Shown here piece after piece: positions 17,136-26,598 of a stretch of 64,000 nt of DNA (within the stretch, counting starts at the first letter, position 1; the number at the start of each line of letters is the position of its first letter). Both the position numbers and the translations under genes were made by a program. A model generated the notes under the pieces. The model was not told the DNA's origin and searched no databases. It saw nothing but the letters and a program-made list of their open reading frames with translations. Source of the DNA: Gimesia maris (GTDB lineage: Bacteria > Planctomycetota > Planctomycetia > Planctomycetales > Planctomycetaceae); NCBI RefSeq assembly GCF_008298035.1, contig NZ_CP042910.1, positions 7,192,001 through 7,256,000 on the forward strand, given 5' to 3'.

Positions 17136-18776
17136 ATGAGTATTGAAGTGATTTGCCCTTCTTGCGGGGGCTCCATCCAGATCGAAGCCGTCTCGGAAGT
17201 CGTCGCGTGCCCTTTATGCCAGATGCATCTACAGGTCGACCCCGAATCGAATGAACCTGTACTGGTTTCAGAAGAAGATCTGGAAGAAGAAGCGAAGACC
17301 GTCGATCCCGAACCGTCTGACAGCGCGAGTGAACAGGACGAAAGTCAGTCGACACCTCACGAGATCGACATCGCAGAGACGGAAGACCCCGGTCCCGTAG
17401 ATAACGAGAGCGATTCTGCTTCCCCATTCTCATTTCTTCCTGGTGGCGTCGAAAATAAAAACGGCAAAAAACAATCCGAGCGACCGACGACGAATTTCTC
17501 GTTTCTTCCCGGCGGCAGTAATGTCGCGGAATCGGAATCGGATATAGAGTCAAATACAGCAGACACGGAGCTTGCTGAAACGGAAGCTGAAGCAGCAGCA
17601 GTCGACACAGCAGAGGAGGCGACGACCGAAACCAACCCCTCGGAAGAAACGGTTGAAGACAAAGATCCACAAGCCACAGACCCAGAAGGGGTCGTCGCCG
17701 AATCTTCCGTCTCTGAATCCGAAACGGAAGAAGCGACACCTGAAGCAGCAGCCACTGAAGAATCGGACGAAACAGAACCTGCTGCTGAAACAGCGACGAG
17801 CGAAACTGACGACACTGAGTCATCTTCGACTGAGCAGTCAGCACAGACTGCCGAAGTCACAACTGAAGAAGTTGCCGCCGAATCTACCGAAACGGAACCT
17901 TTCGCAGAAACATCGGCACCAGTCCCTGCCTCTCAGGAACCGGCAACCCAGGCAGCTCCACCAGGCTACCGCAGACAAAAAGTGGTCTCCAAACGGTTAT
18001 TCACGTTGACACTGACGTATGCCATCGCCGTCACTGCCATGCTCGCGATGCTGTTGTACGCCAAGTACCAGGGAGACCCCCATCAACTGGAAAGTCTGCC
18101 CGATCTGAAACCGCCCGTCAAAAAAGATGAGATCGCGCTCCAACTGGTCCCCGAAAATGCGACACTGCCTCCGGGACATGTATTACAACTGGGCGGACGT
18201 GGCCGACGCTTCGGCAATGTAATGGTGACTCCACTCCGGGTGACACGGGGCCCCATCGAATTCGAACATTATACTGGTGATACCAGCCTGACACGTGAAC
18301 CAACGGGAGATGTGCTCAAGCTCCATCTGAAATTTGAAAATGTCTCAGACGATCAGACTTTCGAACCTCTCGATCAGAAGCTGCTGCTCTCCCGGGTTTC
18401 TGGTAAAGATTCTGATGCAAAGTTGCGTGCCAATAATTTTCTGAGCAGCCTGGATCAGAAACAGACAGACGGCAACCGGATCCTGGTGTATGACATGCCC
18501 CCCTCCTGGGAATGGAATCTGAAAGGACAGAATATCAACCAGGAAAAAAAACCTCAGGAACTGAAACCGGGGGAAAGTTTCGAAACCTACGTTGCGACGA
18601 ATGAACAGGGCATAGACGATTTAAAAGGGGATCTCGTCTGGCGACTGCAGATTCGCAAAGGTTACAACCCCAAATCGCGTCGAGGCGTAACCACCCTGAT
18701 TGAGGTGGTCTTTAACAGCAGTCAGATACAGTCCGAAATGATATCCGGCAGCAAGGAATCACAACCAACCACCTGA
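17136..18776 (+). CDS. Zinc-ribbon membrane protein with long acidic low-complexity region
   Basis: A 546-residue protein of unknown role. A small zinc ribbon opens it (CPSC at 7-10 and CPLC at 25-28). It is followed by about 240 residues rich in Glu, Ala, Thr and Ser with two copies of PFSFLPGG / NFSFLPGG, one transmembrane helix (about 288-309), and a C-terminal domain of about 230 residues that is predicted to lie outside the cytoplasm. The acidic part is probably unstructured. GGAG lies 7 bases before the ATG. It follows bioD by 120 bases on the same strand. An overlapping start in another frame (ATGGATGAG) precedes it by a few bases. Confidence 0.82.
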   Translation: MSIEVICPSCGGSIQIEAVSEVVACPLCQMHLQVDPESNEPVLVSEEDLEEEAKTVDPEPSDSASEQDESQSTPHEIDIAETEDPGPVDNESDSASPFSFLPGGVENKNGKKQSERPTTNFSFLPGGSNVAESESDIESNTADTELAETEAEAAAVDTAEEATTETNPSEETVEDKDPQATDPEGVVAESSVSESETEEATPEAAATEESDETEPAAETATSETDDTESSSTEQSAQTAEVTTEEVAAESTETEPFAETSAPVPASQEPATQAAPPGYRRQKVVSKRLFTLTLTYAIAVTAMLAMLLYAKYQGDPHQLESLPDLKPPVKKDEIALQLVPENATLPPGHVLQLGGRGRRFGNVMVTPLRVTRGPIEFEHYTGDTSLTREPTGDVLKLHLKFENVSDDQTFEPLDQKLLLSRVSGKDSDAKLRANNFLSSLDQKQTDGNRILVYDMPPSWEWNLKGQNINQEKKPQELKPGESFETYVATNEQGIDDLKGDLVWRLQIRKGYNPKSRRGVTTLIEVVFNSSQIQSEMISGSKESQPTT

Positions 18777-18804
18777 TGAATCTGCTGACAATTGTCAGGC
18801 GCAT

Positions 18805-18848
18805 AAAAAAAACGTCTCGGCGGTATTTCAGTAATACCACCGAGACGT
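18805..18848 (-). terminator. Intrinsic terminator of the HtrA-like gene
   Basis: A 16-bp stem (18812-18827 with 18833-18848) and 5-base loop is followed on the minus strand by eight U (plus-strand A run 18805-18812). The single non-Watson-Crick pair is G-U on the minus strand and A-C on the plus strand, which supports minus-strand use. It is 131 bases beyond the protease stop codon and could also stop convergent transcription poorly. Confidence 0.88.
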
Positions 18849-18979
18849 CACGCGGAACCGCATACGATGCGGTGAGGAATTTCTTATGAGGACAATCTTT
18901 CCGCTATGGGGCTGGCACAAGCCTTAGTGATAAGACTTGTACCAGACGCCCCTTTCAGGAGAGTACACAATCCTGAAAT

Positions 18980-20491
18980 CTACTTCTGGACCACTACAAA
19001 GCGGGCACCACTGTGATTTCTCACAAGCAGCAACACACTGTCTTTGCCTTTTGCTTCTTTCAATCCCTGGTTGAATTGATCCATGGTAGAGACTTCAGTT
19101 GTCCCGATCTTTTCGATGATCATCCCTTTCGTCAGACCAGCTTCTTCAGCAGCACTTCCCGGTTCGACAGAAGTGATTACCACTCCTGTGACCTCGTTGG
19201 AATATCCTAACTGATTGGCCAGTTCTTCGGTTAAAGGCTGAACTTCGAGTTTCAGTTCATTCACACTGGTTTTCTGTTTCTGCTTGCTGGAACCTTCGAG
19301 AGGCTTTTCATCCCTGGCAACTGAGAAACTGTTGGGCATGGCTTTCATGGTCAGTTCTTTGTTGACATGTTTACCGTCTCTTAAGATTTCCATGACATAA
19401 GTCTTACCCACCACCAGTTGTTCCACAATACCCTGCAGATTACGAGGCCCGGAAACGTCCTTGCCTGACAGTTTCAGGATGATATCACCCGTCCGCAAGT
19501 CAGCAGCGGCTGCAGGAGAATCTTCCATCACCTGTGTGATGATGGCACCCTGACCAACTTTGATGTCGAACGATTTCGACAGGTCGTTGCTGATCGGCTG
19601 AATGCCCACACCCAGAAAAGCTCGTTCCACTTTGCCATTATCAATCAGCTGACCGGATACCCAGCGAGCCATGTTTACAGGAATGGCAAATCCAACACCA
19701 TCATATCCGCCACTGCGGCTGGAGATCGCGGTGTTAATACCGATCACTTCACCACGCAGGTTCAACAGGGGACCACCACTGTTACCAGGGTTGATCGCTG
19801 CATCCGTCTGCAGATAATCTTCACGGTCGTTAATTCCGGGGCCACGGCTTTTCGCACTGATGATACCGTTCGTCACACTCATACCGATTCCGAAGGGGTT
19901 ACCAATCGCCAGGACCCAGTCGCCAATTTCCATTTTGGAGCTGTCGCCCAGGGGAATTGCCTGCAGGTCGGGTGCATCAATATGAATCACAGCAACGTCG
20001 GAACGGGGATCGGTACGAATATCACTGGCAGTGAATTCACGACCATCATTTAAAGTGACCTTAACGACGTCGGCACCATTCACAACATGCGAGTTGGTCA
20101 TGATCAGGCCGCTCTTATTGATAATGAATCCGGAACCTGTTCCCATCCGACGGGGCGCCCGTCGTGGCTGATTTTGATTCTGGAACTGCTTGAACATCTC
20201 TTTGAACCGGGGATCATTTTCGAACAGATCCTGAAACGGTGAATTGTCACCAAACGGCATAACTCTCTGACCAGAGACTTCAGAGGTTTTGCTCACGGTC
20301 TCAATAGAAACAATCGCAGGCATCGCCCGCCGACTGACTTCACGAAATACATTCGATAACTCATGAATATTCGCAGCTGTTGGCGGATCGGCGCTCTTAT
20401 CTTTCTGAGCGACTCCGACCGCGGCACCAACCAGACATGCGCTAGCGATAATAGCGAACATCCAGTTTCGATTTCCTGTTAACGCTTTCAT
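18980..20491 (-). CDS. HtrA/Deg-family periplasmic serine protease
   Basis: The 503-residue protein has a signal or membrane anchor (11-28), a chymotrypsin-fold protease domain with catalytic triad H135 (TNSHVV), D165 (DPRSDVAV) and S238 (NPGNSGGPL), and two PDZ domains (about 290-385 and 415-500). Deg proteases degrade or refold damaged envelope proteins, and the PDZ domains recognise C-termini and regulate activity. A Phe/Gln/Arg-rich loop at 84-115 between signal and core corresponds to the LA-loop region. AGGAGGG precedes the ATG. It stands alone between a terminator and its own predicted promoter. Which of DegP, DegQ or DegS it matches best cannot be told by eye. Confidence 0.95.
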   Translation of the reverse strand: MKALTGNRNWMFAIIASACLVGAAVGVAQKDKSADPPTAANIHELSNVFREVSRRAMPAIVSIETVSKTSEVSGQRVMPFGDNSPFQDLFENDPRFKEMFKQFQNQNQPRRAPRRMGTGSGFIINKSGLIMTNSHVVNGADVVKVTLNDGREFTASDIRTDPRSDVAVIHIDAPDLQAIPLGDSSKMEIGDWVLAIGNPFGIGMSVTNGIISAKSRGPGINDREDYLQTDAAINPGNSGGPLLNLRGEVIGINTAISSRSGGYDGVGFAIPVNMARWVSGQLIDNGKVERAFLGVGIQPISNDLSKSFDIKVGQGAIITQVMEDSPAAAADLRTGDIILKLSGKDVSGPRNLQGIVEQLVVGKTYVMEILRDGKHVNKELTMKAMPNSFSVARDEKPLEGSSKQKQKTSVNELKLEVQPLTEELANQLGYSNEVTGVVITSVEPGSAAEEAGLTKGMIIEKIGTTEVSTMDQFNQGLKEAKGKDSVLLLVRNHSGARFVVVQK

Positions 20492-21012
20492 TAAATTTAC
20501 CCTCCTACAGTGTTTGGCTTTCAGTTATGACACAAGCCATCTCTTTTATGGAATTAATACTAATCAGGAAACGTGACTCAACTCCCCAATATGACTCTTT
20601 TAAAATGACTCTGCCGGAAAAGACTGGCGGAAACCCCACGTTTCTGAATTAGGAAATACAGGATCCTGATGTGTGCACATCGTTGAACTTTTGCTCATTT
20701 CTGAGCGGCTGGTCTGCTCTTACTACGAGAATCGCCTGTAGATGTGTTGGGACTGCTTGAAAAAAAAGAGGAATTTTGCAACTCGTCCCCCCATTTCCGG
20801 GCGTGATTCCGGGAAGGTTTACACTCTTAACCTGAATATTTTTCGACCATTTCCATTAAACAGACTTTTTTTGATGTTTTCAATTCGATGCTAATGTTAA
20901 TATCTTTCTATACTTAGCGAAGGTCAGTCAATAATTCTCCGCGGGCCCTTTTTCAGAATTCTTCGATTGACCTTTTGATATTTCGAAGAAATAAAGATCA
21001 GGGGAGGCGTGC
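20492..21012. other. Divergent intergenic region of the HtrA-like and rnc genes
   Basis: About 520 bases without a gene. It contains the predicted HtrA promoter (20554-20581) and, next to rnc, the strong ribosome binding site GGGGAGG. No convincing rnc promoter or small RNA could be picked out by eye. Confidence 0.5.
20554..20581 (-). promoter_or_regulatory. Predicted promoter of the HtrA-like gene
   Basis: On the minus strand TTGAGT (20576-20581) is followed by a 16-base spacer and TATTAA (20554-20559), which would give a leader of about 55 bases. No CpxR- or sigma-E-type motif is evident. Confidence 0.45.
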
Positions 21013-21756
21013 ATGCAATACGATCTCAGCCCCGTGGAGATCGATCAACTGCTTGAAGAGTGTCAACAAAATCTGGGATACCGTTTTGTTGACTGTGAGC
21101 TGTTGAAATCCTGCCTGACCCATACTTCTGCTGCCAAAACCCGTATGGATTCCAACGAACGCCTGGAATTTCTGGGGGACGCGATCCTCGGTTCGATTGT
21201 CTGCGAAAAACTCTTTGATCAATTTCCCAACGCTCCCGAAGGTGAACTGACACGCATCAAATCTGCGGTCGTCAGTCGGAACACCTGTACGCGACTGGCG
21301 CGGGAAAAAGGTCTCGATCGCTTTATCTTCGTCGGCAAAGGACTTGCCATGACTGAGAACCTGCCCGAATCCCTGCTGGCAGGCATGTTCGAAGCGCTCA
21401 TCGCTGGTATCTACCTGGATGGTGGCATTGCCCCTGTTCATCAGTTTCTGGATCCACTCATCGAACGTGAAAATTCCAAAGCCTCCCGCTCAGTGCATGG
21501 CTACAACTACAAAAGCCTCTTGCAGCAATACTCGCAAAAGAAATTTTCCCAGACCCCCATTTATGAGGTTCTGGACGAGAAAGGACCGGATCATTCCAAG
21601 TTCTTCAAAGTCACCGCGATTATAGGCGAACACAAATATGAACCGGCCTGGGGCTCTACAAAAAAAGAAGCCGAACAGCGTGCCGCCTATAATGCCCTGC
21701 GCGAAAATGAAGATGACGAAGAATGGGAACTCCCTGCGATGCCTGATCAGGACTGA
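21013..21756 (+). CDS. rnc: Ribonuclease III
   Basis: It cleaves double-stranded RNA, for example in rRNA precursor processing. The 247-residue protein has the endonuclease domain with signature NERLEFLGDA at 48-57 and the second catalytic helix LLAGMFEALIAGIYLD at 121-136, then a double-stranded RNA binding domain (about 165-232) and an acidic tail. In most family members the second helix reads A-D-x-x-E; here it reads A-G-M-F-E, so Gly124 replaces the metal-binding Asp (E. coli D114) while Glu127 (E117) is kept. The start is supported by GGGGAGG. The gene stands alone. Confidence 0.95.
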   Translation: MQYDLSPVEIDQLLEECQQNLGYRFVDCELLKSCLTHTSAAKTRMDSNERLEFLGDAILGSIVCEKLFDQFPNAPEGELTRIKSAVVSRNTCTRLAREKGLDRFIFVGKGLAMTENLPESLLAGMFEALIAGIYLDGGIAPVHQFLDPLIERENSKASRSVHGYNYKSLLQQYSQKKFSQTPIYEVLDEKGPDHSKFFKVTAIIGEHKYEPAWGSTKKEAEQRAAYNALRENEDDEEWELPAMPDQD

Positions 21757-22264
21757 TTGACAACAGCATTGCATTTCTGCCAGCCGATTTTGTGCCACCT
21801 CAGCATAAGCTGCCGAAAGGGTCGAAAAGGAATCGGTGAAATTCTCTGGGTCTATAAATAGAAAGGGCCGAGAGAATACGGGAATTCTCTCGGCTCTAAG
21901 ATGGGGATGATGTTTTGGAATGGCCCAGGGTGGGCAGACCCGCCTCCACGGGTCGGTGGGATTGTCTCTCTCTTCTCTCATGAATCTTGAAGTCTCTCAA
22001 CTCTTCAAAATTCTTTGGGTCTCTCTCTTTACCCGAAGCAAGAATAAAGCAGTAATCGTGCCATTCACTTAGCTATCGCTGCCAGAATTTTGGAAATCAC
22101 TCTTAAACACTGTAAAAACAGGCATTTCGAATCAGGCACTTTTTGAAGTTATTTTTCAGCCAGATCGCGATTGCAATTCTTGCAATCGGAAAACCATGAA
22201 ACGAGTCTCTGAAATGTAAGACTTACAACGCCACAGACTCTCCCTCAAGCCGGAAAGCGGTCGC
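21757..22264. other. Intergenic region between convergent rnc and transglutaminase genes
   Basis: No gene is visible. The segment around 21961-22030 is markedly pyrimidine-rich (repeated TCTCTC blocks). A GC-rich hairpin at 21865-21897 is listed separately. Confidence 0.5.
21865..21897. terminator. Hairpin between convergent genes, possible terminator
   Basis: GGGCCGAGAGAAT (21865-21877) pairs with ATTCTCTCGGCTC (21884-21896), with one imperfect pair. On the minus strand the stem is followed by UUUCUAUUUAU, a weak U-rich tract; on the plus strand no U run follows. It could end the transglutaminase transcript, but it lies almost 400 bases from that stop codon. Confidence 0.45.
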
Positions 22265-23833
22265 TTATTGAGTGCGGGGATGATCGTCACGCACTTCGAT
22301 TGAGAGTTTTCCTACCGATTGAATGACCGGGAGGAAGAGCGCCAGCGGAGTTGGCCCATTTTCTGACAGGCTGGAATCGCCCAGTTTGATATGCCCCGCA
22401 CCTATGCCCCCTTTGCCCAGCGTCGCATCCAGGGGGATCCAGCGTTGATCCAGAAAGACTTCGGTCCACATATGCCCCCCAAAGCTCTTCCGATTCGGGA
22501 TATACACCAGTCCAACGACGACCCGTGCAGGTAGTTTCTGAGCACGCAGCATCGCTGCCAGCAACATCGCATGCTCGGTGCAGTCGCCTTCCATATTCCG
22601 GGCTACTTCAGTTGCGGACGCTAAAGCCGTCGAAAAGTTTTTCTTTTTCAAATTACGATGAACATACTTTTCCATCAACAAAGCCTGTTTCCAGGGATTC
22701 GTTTCCGATTGCACTGCCGCTCGCGCATGTTGGATGACTCCTTTATCAGTAGACTGGAGAAACTGAGTAGGATTCACAAATTCAGCATCAATGTCAGCCG
22801 CGGGGAATGCTTCAGGTTCAGCCGCTTTGGTCACCGTCAATTCAACACGGTTTGCGTCGAGCCGTTTGATCTGTTGCGTATCTCCTGCAACAAGATATTT
22901 CGCGGGATCATCCTTCTGCATGGAAACCTGATAGACCATCTGCTCCGTCTCATGGGCTCGGGGAATGGGGGAAACCGGAACCAGGGTCTGCATCGCCAGA
23001 TCCAATTCCTTGCCAGACAGTTCTTCCAGCGCCTCCTCTTTGCTCGCCTGATAAATCAACATCTTTGCGCCCAGAAAGTCGGTCGCGGATTTGATAACCT
23101 CTCCCTGCTGATTTACATAGAGATCTGTTGTCATCCCGGGTAACAAAGACTGTTGCATTTTGACATGCAGACACTTTTCACGAGTTCCCCCTGGTCTCTC
23201 CACCGACTCATAGTCCAATGCGGCCAGGTTCACTTCAGTGATTTTGCTGAGTTCCGCCAGCAACATGGAAAACGACTTTTTATCTCCCGGCTGCATAGGG
23301 GACTCACTGAAGACACGGTCCATATAAGTGGGGGAATAATAATCGGGTTTCCACAGCAGTCGCGTGTTTGTCGCCTGATTGGCAATATTCGTTTCAATTT
23401 CCAATTGCCCGTCTTTGACAATGCCCCGTGTAGTGGTGGAGTTCGCAGGCGGGTTCTTCATCTGATACTCATAAGACAGCAGGTCCCCCTGACTGTTTTC
23501 TGTCGTCTGCAGATGGACTTCCAGATTCAACAACTGGCCAAAACGCTTGAATTTCAGGTAGGAATCGCTTTGAGTGCGGACCACCTTTGTGCCGGACTGA
23601 TTTTCAATCCGTGTTTGATTCCGAACATAACCAACCTTCTGATCCTGGATGTAAATGACACGCCAGTCTTCTTCATCCTTCAACCCGGCATCCGAAACGG
23701 CGGTTTTACCAGACTCGACAGCAGGGCTCTGGGAACACGCAGATAGCCCAGCCAGCAGACAGACCATGGTGAGCCAGCAGGTGGACACAACTGGCAAAGC
23801 AGACAATTGTAGTTGATAAATAACCTGCATCAT
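22265..23833 (-). CDS. Lipoprotein with transglutaminase-like cysteine protease domain
   Basis: The 522-residue protein starts with a lipoprotein signal (lipobox LSAC, Cys33) and has a C-terminal transglutaminase-like domain (about 365-480) with the triad C418 (EGDCTEHA), H454 (GGHMWTEVF) and D469 (PLDATLG). The middle approximately 330 residues show no domain I recognise. Such proteins may cross-link, cleave or amidate peptides at the cell surface; the reaction cannot be deduced. Two adjacent ATG codons occur at the start, and either could be used. No neighbour suggests a pathway. Confidence 0.88.
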   Translation of the reverse strand: MMQVIYQLQLSALPVVSTCWLTMVCLLAGLSACSQSPAVESGKTAVSDAGLKDEEDWRVIYIQDQKVGYVRNQTRIENQSGTKVVRTQSDSYLKFKRFGQLLNLEVHLQTTENSQGDLLSYEYQMKNPPANSTTTRGIVKDGQLEIETNIANQATNTRLLWKPDYYSPTYMDRVFSESPMQPGDKKSFSMLLAELSKITEVNLAALDYESVERPGGTREKCLHVKMQQSLLPGMTTDLYVNQQGEVIKSATDFLGAKMLIYQASKEEALEELSGKELDLAMQTLVPVSPIPRAHETEQMVYQVSMQKDDPAKYLVAGDTQQIKRLDANRVELTVTKAAEPEAFPAADIDAEFVNPTQFLQSTDKGVIQHARAAVQSETNPWKQALLMEKYVHRNLKKKNFSTALASATEVARNMEGDCTEHAMLLAAMLRAQKLPARVVVGLVYIPNRKSFGGHMWTEVFLDQRWIPLDATLGKGGIGAGHIKLGDSSLSENGPTPLALFLPVIQSVGKLSIEVRDDHPRTQ

Positions 23834-23897
23834 CTGGACCTTATCATAATCATGTACAAGCGGAGGGATTCAGTGCTCTTCAGTAAAGAACGACAAC

Positions 23898-23931
23898 AAA
23901 AAACCCCACGATTCATAATTGAATGGTGGGG
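23898..23931 (-). terminator. Intrinsic terminator of the Lys/Asp-rich protein gene
   Basis: CCCCACGATTC (23904-23914) pairs with GAATGGTGGGG (23921-23931) with one mismatch and a 6-base loop. A U6 tract (plus-strand A 23898-23903) follows on the minus strand. It lies 40 bases beyond the stop codon at 23971. Confidence 0.85.
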
Positions 23932-23970
23932 GCATTGTAAAACTATTGCAGAGTGTCTGAAAACAGGAAC

Positions 23971-24447
23971 TTAGTCCAGATCCTCATCCAGATCTTCGTC
24001 ATCGTCTGCGACCTCATCAATTTCTTCTACATCTTCAACTTCGTCGTCAACCACATCAATGTCATCATCGTCCTCAACTTTGGCGACTTCATCTGTTTCG
24101 ATATCATCAGCATCGTCAACGGGAACTTTGGGGACTACAACTTCACCGTCCAGAGACTCTTTGATGGGCTGAATGAAGTAGAGTTTCTTGGCGTTTTTAA
24201 GCCGCAGCTGTTCGATGCGTTCGACTGCAGCATCTCGCTGGTCGTAGGCAAAACGCGATTCCTCTTTCATACTGCCTGTAAAAACACCCCAGAACAAGCG
24301 GCGACGTACTTCAGCCTTGGCGGCCTTCTTTTTACGGGTGGCCTTCTTCTTTTTAGTGGCTTTTTTCTTGGGCGATGATTTTGATTCCGCTTCAGCGGCT
24401 TCCGCCTGACGACGCATTTCCAGACGACTGGGAGACTTTCGAGCCAT
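23971..24447 (-). CDS. Conserved-looking small protein with Lys-rich and Asp/Glu-rich ends
   Basis: A 158-residue protein of unknown function. It begins with a basic part (residues 1-48, including runs such as KKKATKKKKATRKKKAAK) and has a short central section with ordered composition (RRLFWGVFTGSMKEESRFAYDQRDAAVERIEQL). It ends in about 45 mostly acidic residues with alternating Asp, Glu and Val. There is no signal peptide. The charge pattern suggests nucleic acid or ribosome contact through the basic end, but this is inference. It forms a single-gene unit with its own terminator. Confidence 0.75.
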   Translation of the reverse strand: MARKSPSRLEMRRQAEAAEAESKSSPKKKATKKKKATRKKKAAKAEVRRRLFWGVFTGSMKEESRFAYDQRDAAVERIEQLRLKNAKKLYFIQPIKESLDGEVVVPKVPVDDADDIETDEVAKVEDDDDIDVVDDEVEDVEEIDEVADDDEDLDEDLD

Positions 24448-25099
24448 TGTGTATTCTTTGGTTAAATAGAACTCTATTAGTTAGTTGATATTGGAACACC
24501 CTCGGGCATGGAGCCTGAATCCAGCCAGGAAACACCGTTCCCAGTACCTCTCACATAGAGAATTTCAGTACTGTCGGCGCAAATCGATTGCTGGATGCGT
24601 GCTAGCATAACATTTCATTTCTGGAATGACTACGCGCAGAGAAGTTCTCAATCCCCGAAGAATGGTTTTTTTTACATATCCCACAGAGAAAAACCACTTG
24701 ATTCCCTCACCATCTCAACAGGAACTCTGAGAGACGCAGAAGTATTTCTGACTGCACCAGGACCATAAATATACATACAAACACACCTTCTTCTCGATTC
24801 CCCTCCCACTCGAAACTGAAACCTTCAAAACTCTGCAAACAGGTCAATTTCACATAAACCATTACACAAATGAGACTTATCTAAATTCACCTCATTTAAT
24901 CCCCGGAACATTTAACCAATTTCTTCGAAATAATCAGAATAACTTGTTTAACCGGCCCCGGATGACCGATCAATCAGGATAGCAATCTCATTGTTTTGTT
25001 TGCGCAGCAGGAATGACTCACCGTGTAAACCAGACAATAGATAGAGCTCGGATGTAATGGACGAAAACACAAAAAACTCAATTGGGAACGGAGTTGTTC
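24448..25099. other. A/T-rich divergent intergenic region
   Basis: About 650 bases between the Lys/Asp-rich protein gene and the BON-domain gene. It must contain both promoters. An extended -10-like TGTTATGCT lies on the minus strand near 24600 without a good -35 element. No gene, RNA or repeat was recognised. Confidence 0.45.
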
Positions 25100-26269
25100 A
25101 TGAAACGGTATCGTAAGTGGGTCTTGACGCTGGGGATCATGGCGGTGACTCCCGGTATCACAATGGCCGGACCCTTGGATTTCTTCACAAAGAAATCTGA
25201 ACAGTCTAGTTCGACCGCTGTATCGGGCAAAGTTACACAAAATCAGAAAGTGGCGAATGAAATCGCTGACGCTCTGAGATCAGCCCGGTTAACCGGTTAC
25301 AACATGGAAATCGAGTACAATAAGGGTGTCGCCGTTCTGTCGGGTAAAATCCCAACGGCAGCTCAAAAAGCTCAGGCCACCAGATTGATCTCACGCATCG
25401 ACGGTGTCTCAAGGGTCGATAATCGCCTGGAAGTCACACAAGTCGCAACTAATTCTGCTCCTGCCACAGAAGCAGAATCACAGACATCCAGCCTGAATCC
25501 TTTCCGTCGCACGAATGAGATTACTCAGGCGTCTGCGGTTGATCCTTTCCTGAAAGGCTCATTGAAACAGGCTCAATTTGAACAATCTGTTGAAAACAGA
25601 CGTTCTAACATCGAAACAGTTGCCTACCAGGCTCCTGCACCTCGCAGTGCAGCCTCAGCCCCCAGCAACCAGCAGATGGCAGAACAACTGGCCAAAGCAT
25701 TAGGGCCTGCCCTGGCTTCGGCTCATGAAGTCGAAATTCGCTTCAAAAACGGAACTGCCATCCTGCAGGGAGCAATTGGTTCTCCTCAGGAAAAACAGAT
25801 GGCCACCCAGATTGCTCGAAAGGTTCCGGGAGTCCGGGCTGTAGAAAACAACCTGCAGGTCATGCAGGCTGCTCCTCAGCAGACTTCCATGATTCAGCCG
25901 ACGAACTACATGAATTACCAGGCTCCACAACCTGGTCCTGCCGGTCCTCCCGCTATGGGACCTCCTGCAGGATATCCAGGAATGGCTCCTCAACCAGGTA
26001 TGGGACCCGCGAACAATGTTTACAACAGTCCTCACCTGCCGGAATCTGCCTGGCCAACCTATGCCAACTACCCTAACTACGCACAGGTAGCTTACCCAAG
26101 TGAGTATTCTGCCAGTGCCTTCCCTTACATCGGACCGTTCTACCCCTATCCACAGGTTCCTCTGGGATGGCGACAGGCTCAGCTGGAATGGGATGATGGC
26201 TCATGGAAATTAAACTTCCGTCCGCGGACTGACCGCTGGTGGTGGTTCATGAATCCTAAGAACTGGTAA
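25100..26269 (+). CDS. Exported protein with two BON domains
   Basis: The 389-residue protein has a signal peptide (8-23, cleavage near TMAG). BON domain 1 spans about 47-112 (KVANEIADALRSARLTG ... VAVLSGKIPT ... RIDGVSRVDNRLEV) and BON domain 2 about 188-256 (FKNGTAILQGAI ... VPGVRAVENNLQV). The C-terminal part is rich in Pro, Gly, Tyr and Trp and ends WWWFMNPKNW. BON domains are thought to attach to phospholipid or the outer membrane. The ATG at 25100 is preferred over an in-frame TTG at 25082 because GGAACGGAG lies at the right distance. A terminator follows closely. Confidence 0.88.
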   Translation: MKRYRKWVLTLGIMAVTPGITMAGPLDFFTKKSEQSSSTAVSGKVTQNQKVANEIADALRSARLTGYNMEIEYNKGVAVLSGKIPTAAQKAQATRLISRIDGVSRVDNRLEVTQVATNSAPATEAESQTSSLNPFRRTNEITQASAVDPFLKGSLKQAQFEQSVENRRSNIETVAYQAPAPRSAASAPSNQQMAEQLAKALGPALASAHEVEIRFKNGTAILQGAIGSPQEKQMATQIARKVPGVRAVENNLQVMQAAPQQTSMIQPTNYMNYQAPQPGPAGPPAMGPPAGYPGMAPQPGMGPANNVYNSPHLPESAWPTYANYPNYAQVAYPSEYSASAFPYIGPFYPYPQVPLGWRQAQLEWDDGSWKLNFRPRTDRWWWFMNPKNW

Positions 26270-26598
26270 TCAACCAGTGTTAAAATAGACTGCAAACTAA
26301 TGCCTTTCAGGAAAACCACTTCCTGGAAGGCATTTTTTATACAGCAGACCCGACGAACTGACTGCATAAGGCGTAAATCGGATTTTATCCGTTAAATCGT
26401 CAAAATCGTCAAATTCTCACAAGGTTATCTGACAAAGCGTCCGATAAGAAGAATATGGAATCATGTTACGACAAAGACAGGCAGGATGCCGACCGTCAGA
26501 ACATGACATCTCCTTACCAGAGCATATCGCTCGCTAACACTGAAAACGAAGTCTCCCCTCAAATCATGACGACGTTTAAATCACCCGGAGGAAGAAGG
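26270..26598. other. Intergenic region between BON-domain and lipoprotein genes
   Basis: It begins with the BON gene's terminator. The following bases include the short direct repeat AATCGTCAA (near 26395-26412). The frame of the next gene extends up to 26455 but lacks signal character there. Confidence 0.5.
26299..26340 (+). terminator. Intrinsic terminator of the BON-domain gene
   Basis: A 15-bp stem (26299-26313 with 26320-26334) with a 6-base loop is followed by a T run ending TTTTTTAT. The one non-canonical pair is a G-U wobble on the plus strand. It lies 30 bases after the stop codon. Confidence 0.9.

Noticed and set aside
17357-17860. Long open frames antisense to and in other frames of the acidic region of the zinc-ribbon gene
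   Set aside because: The repetitive GAA/GCA-rich codons leave several frames open; the Ser/Val-rich and Lys/Gln-rich translations are typical artefacts.
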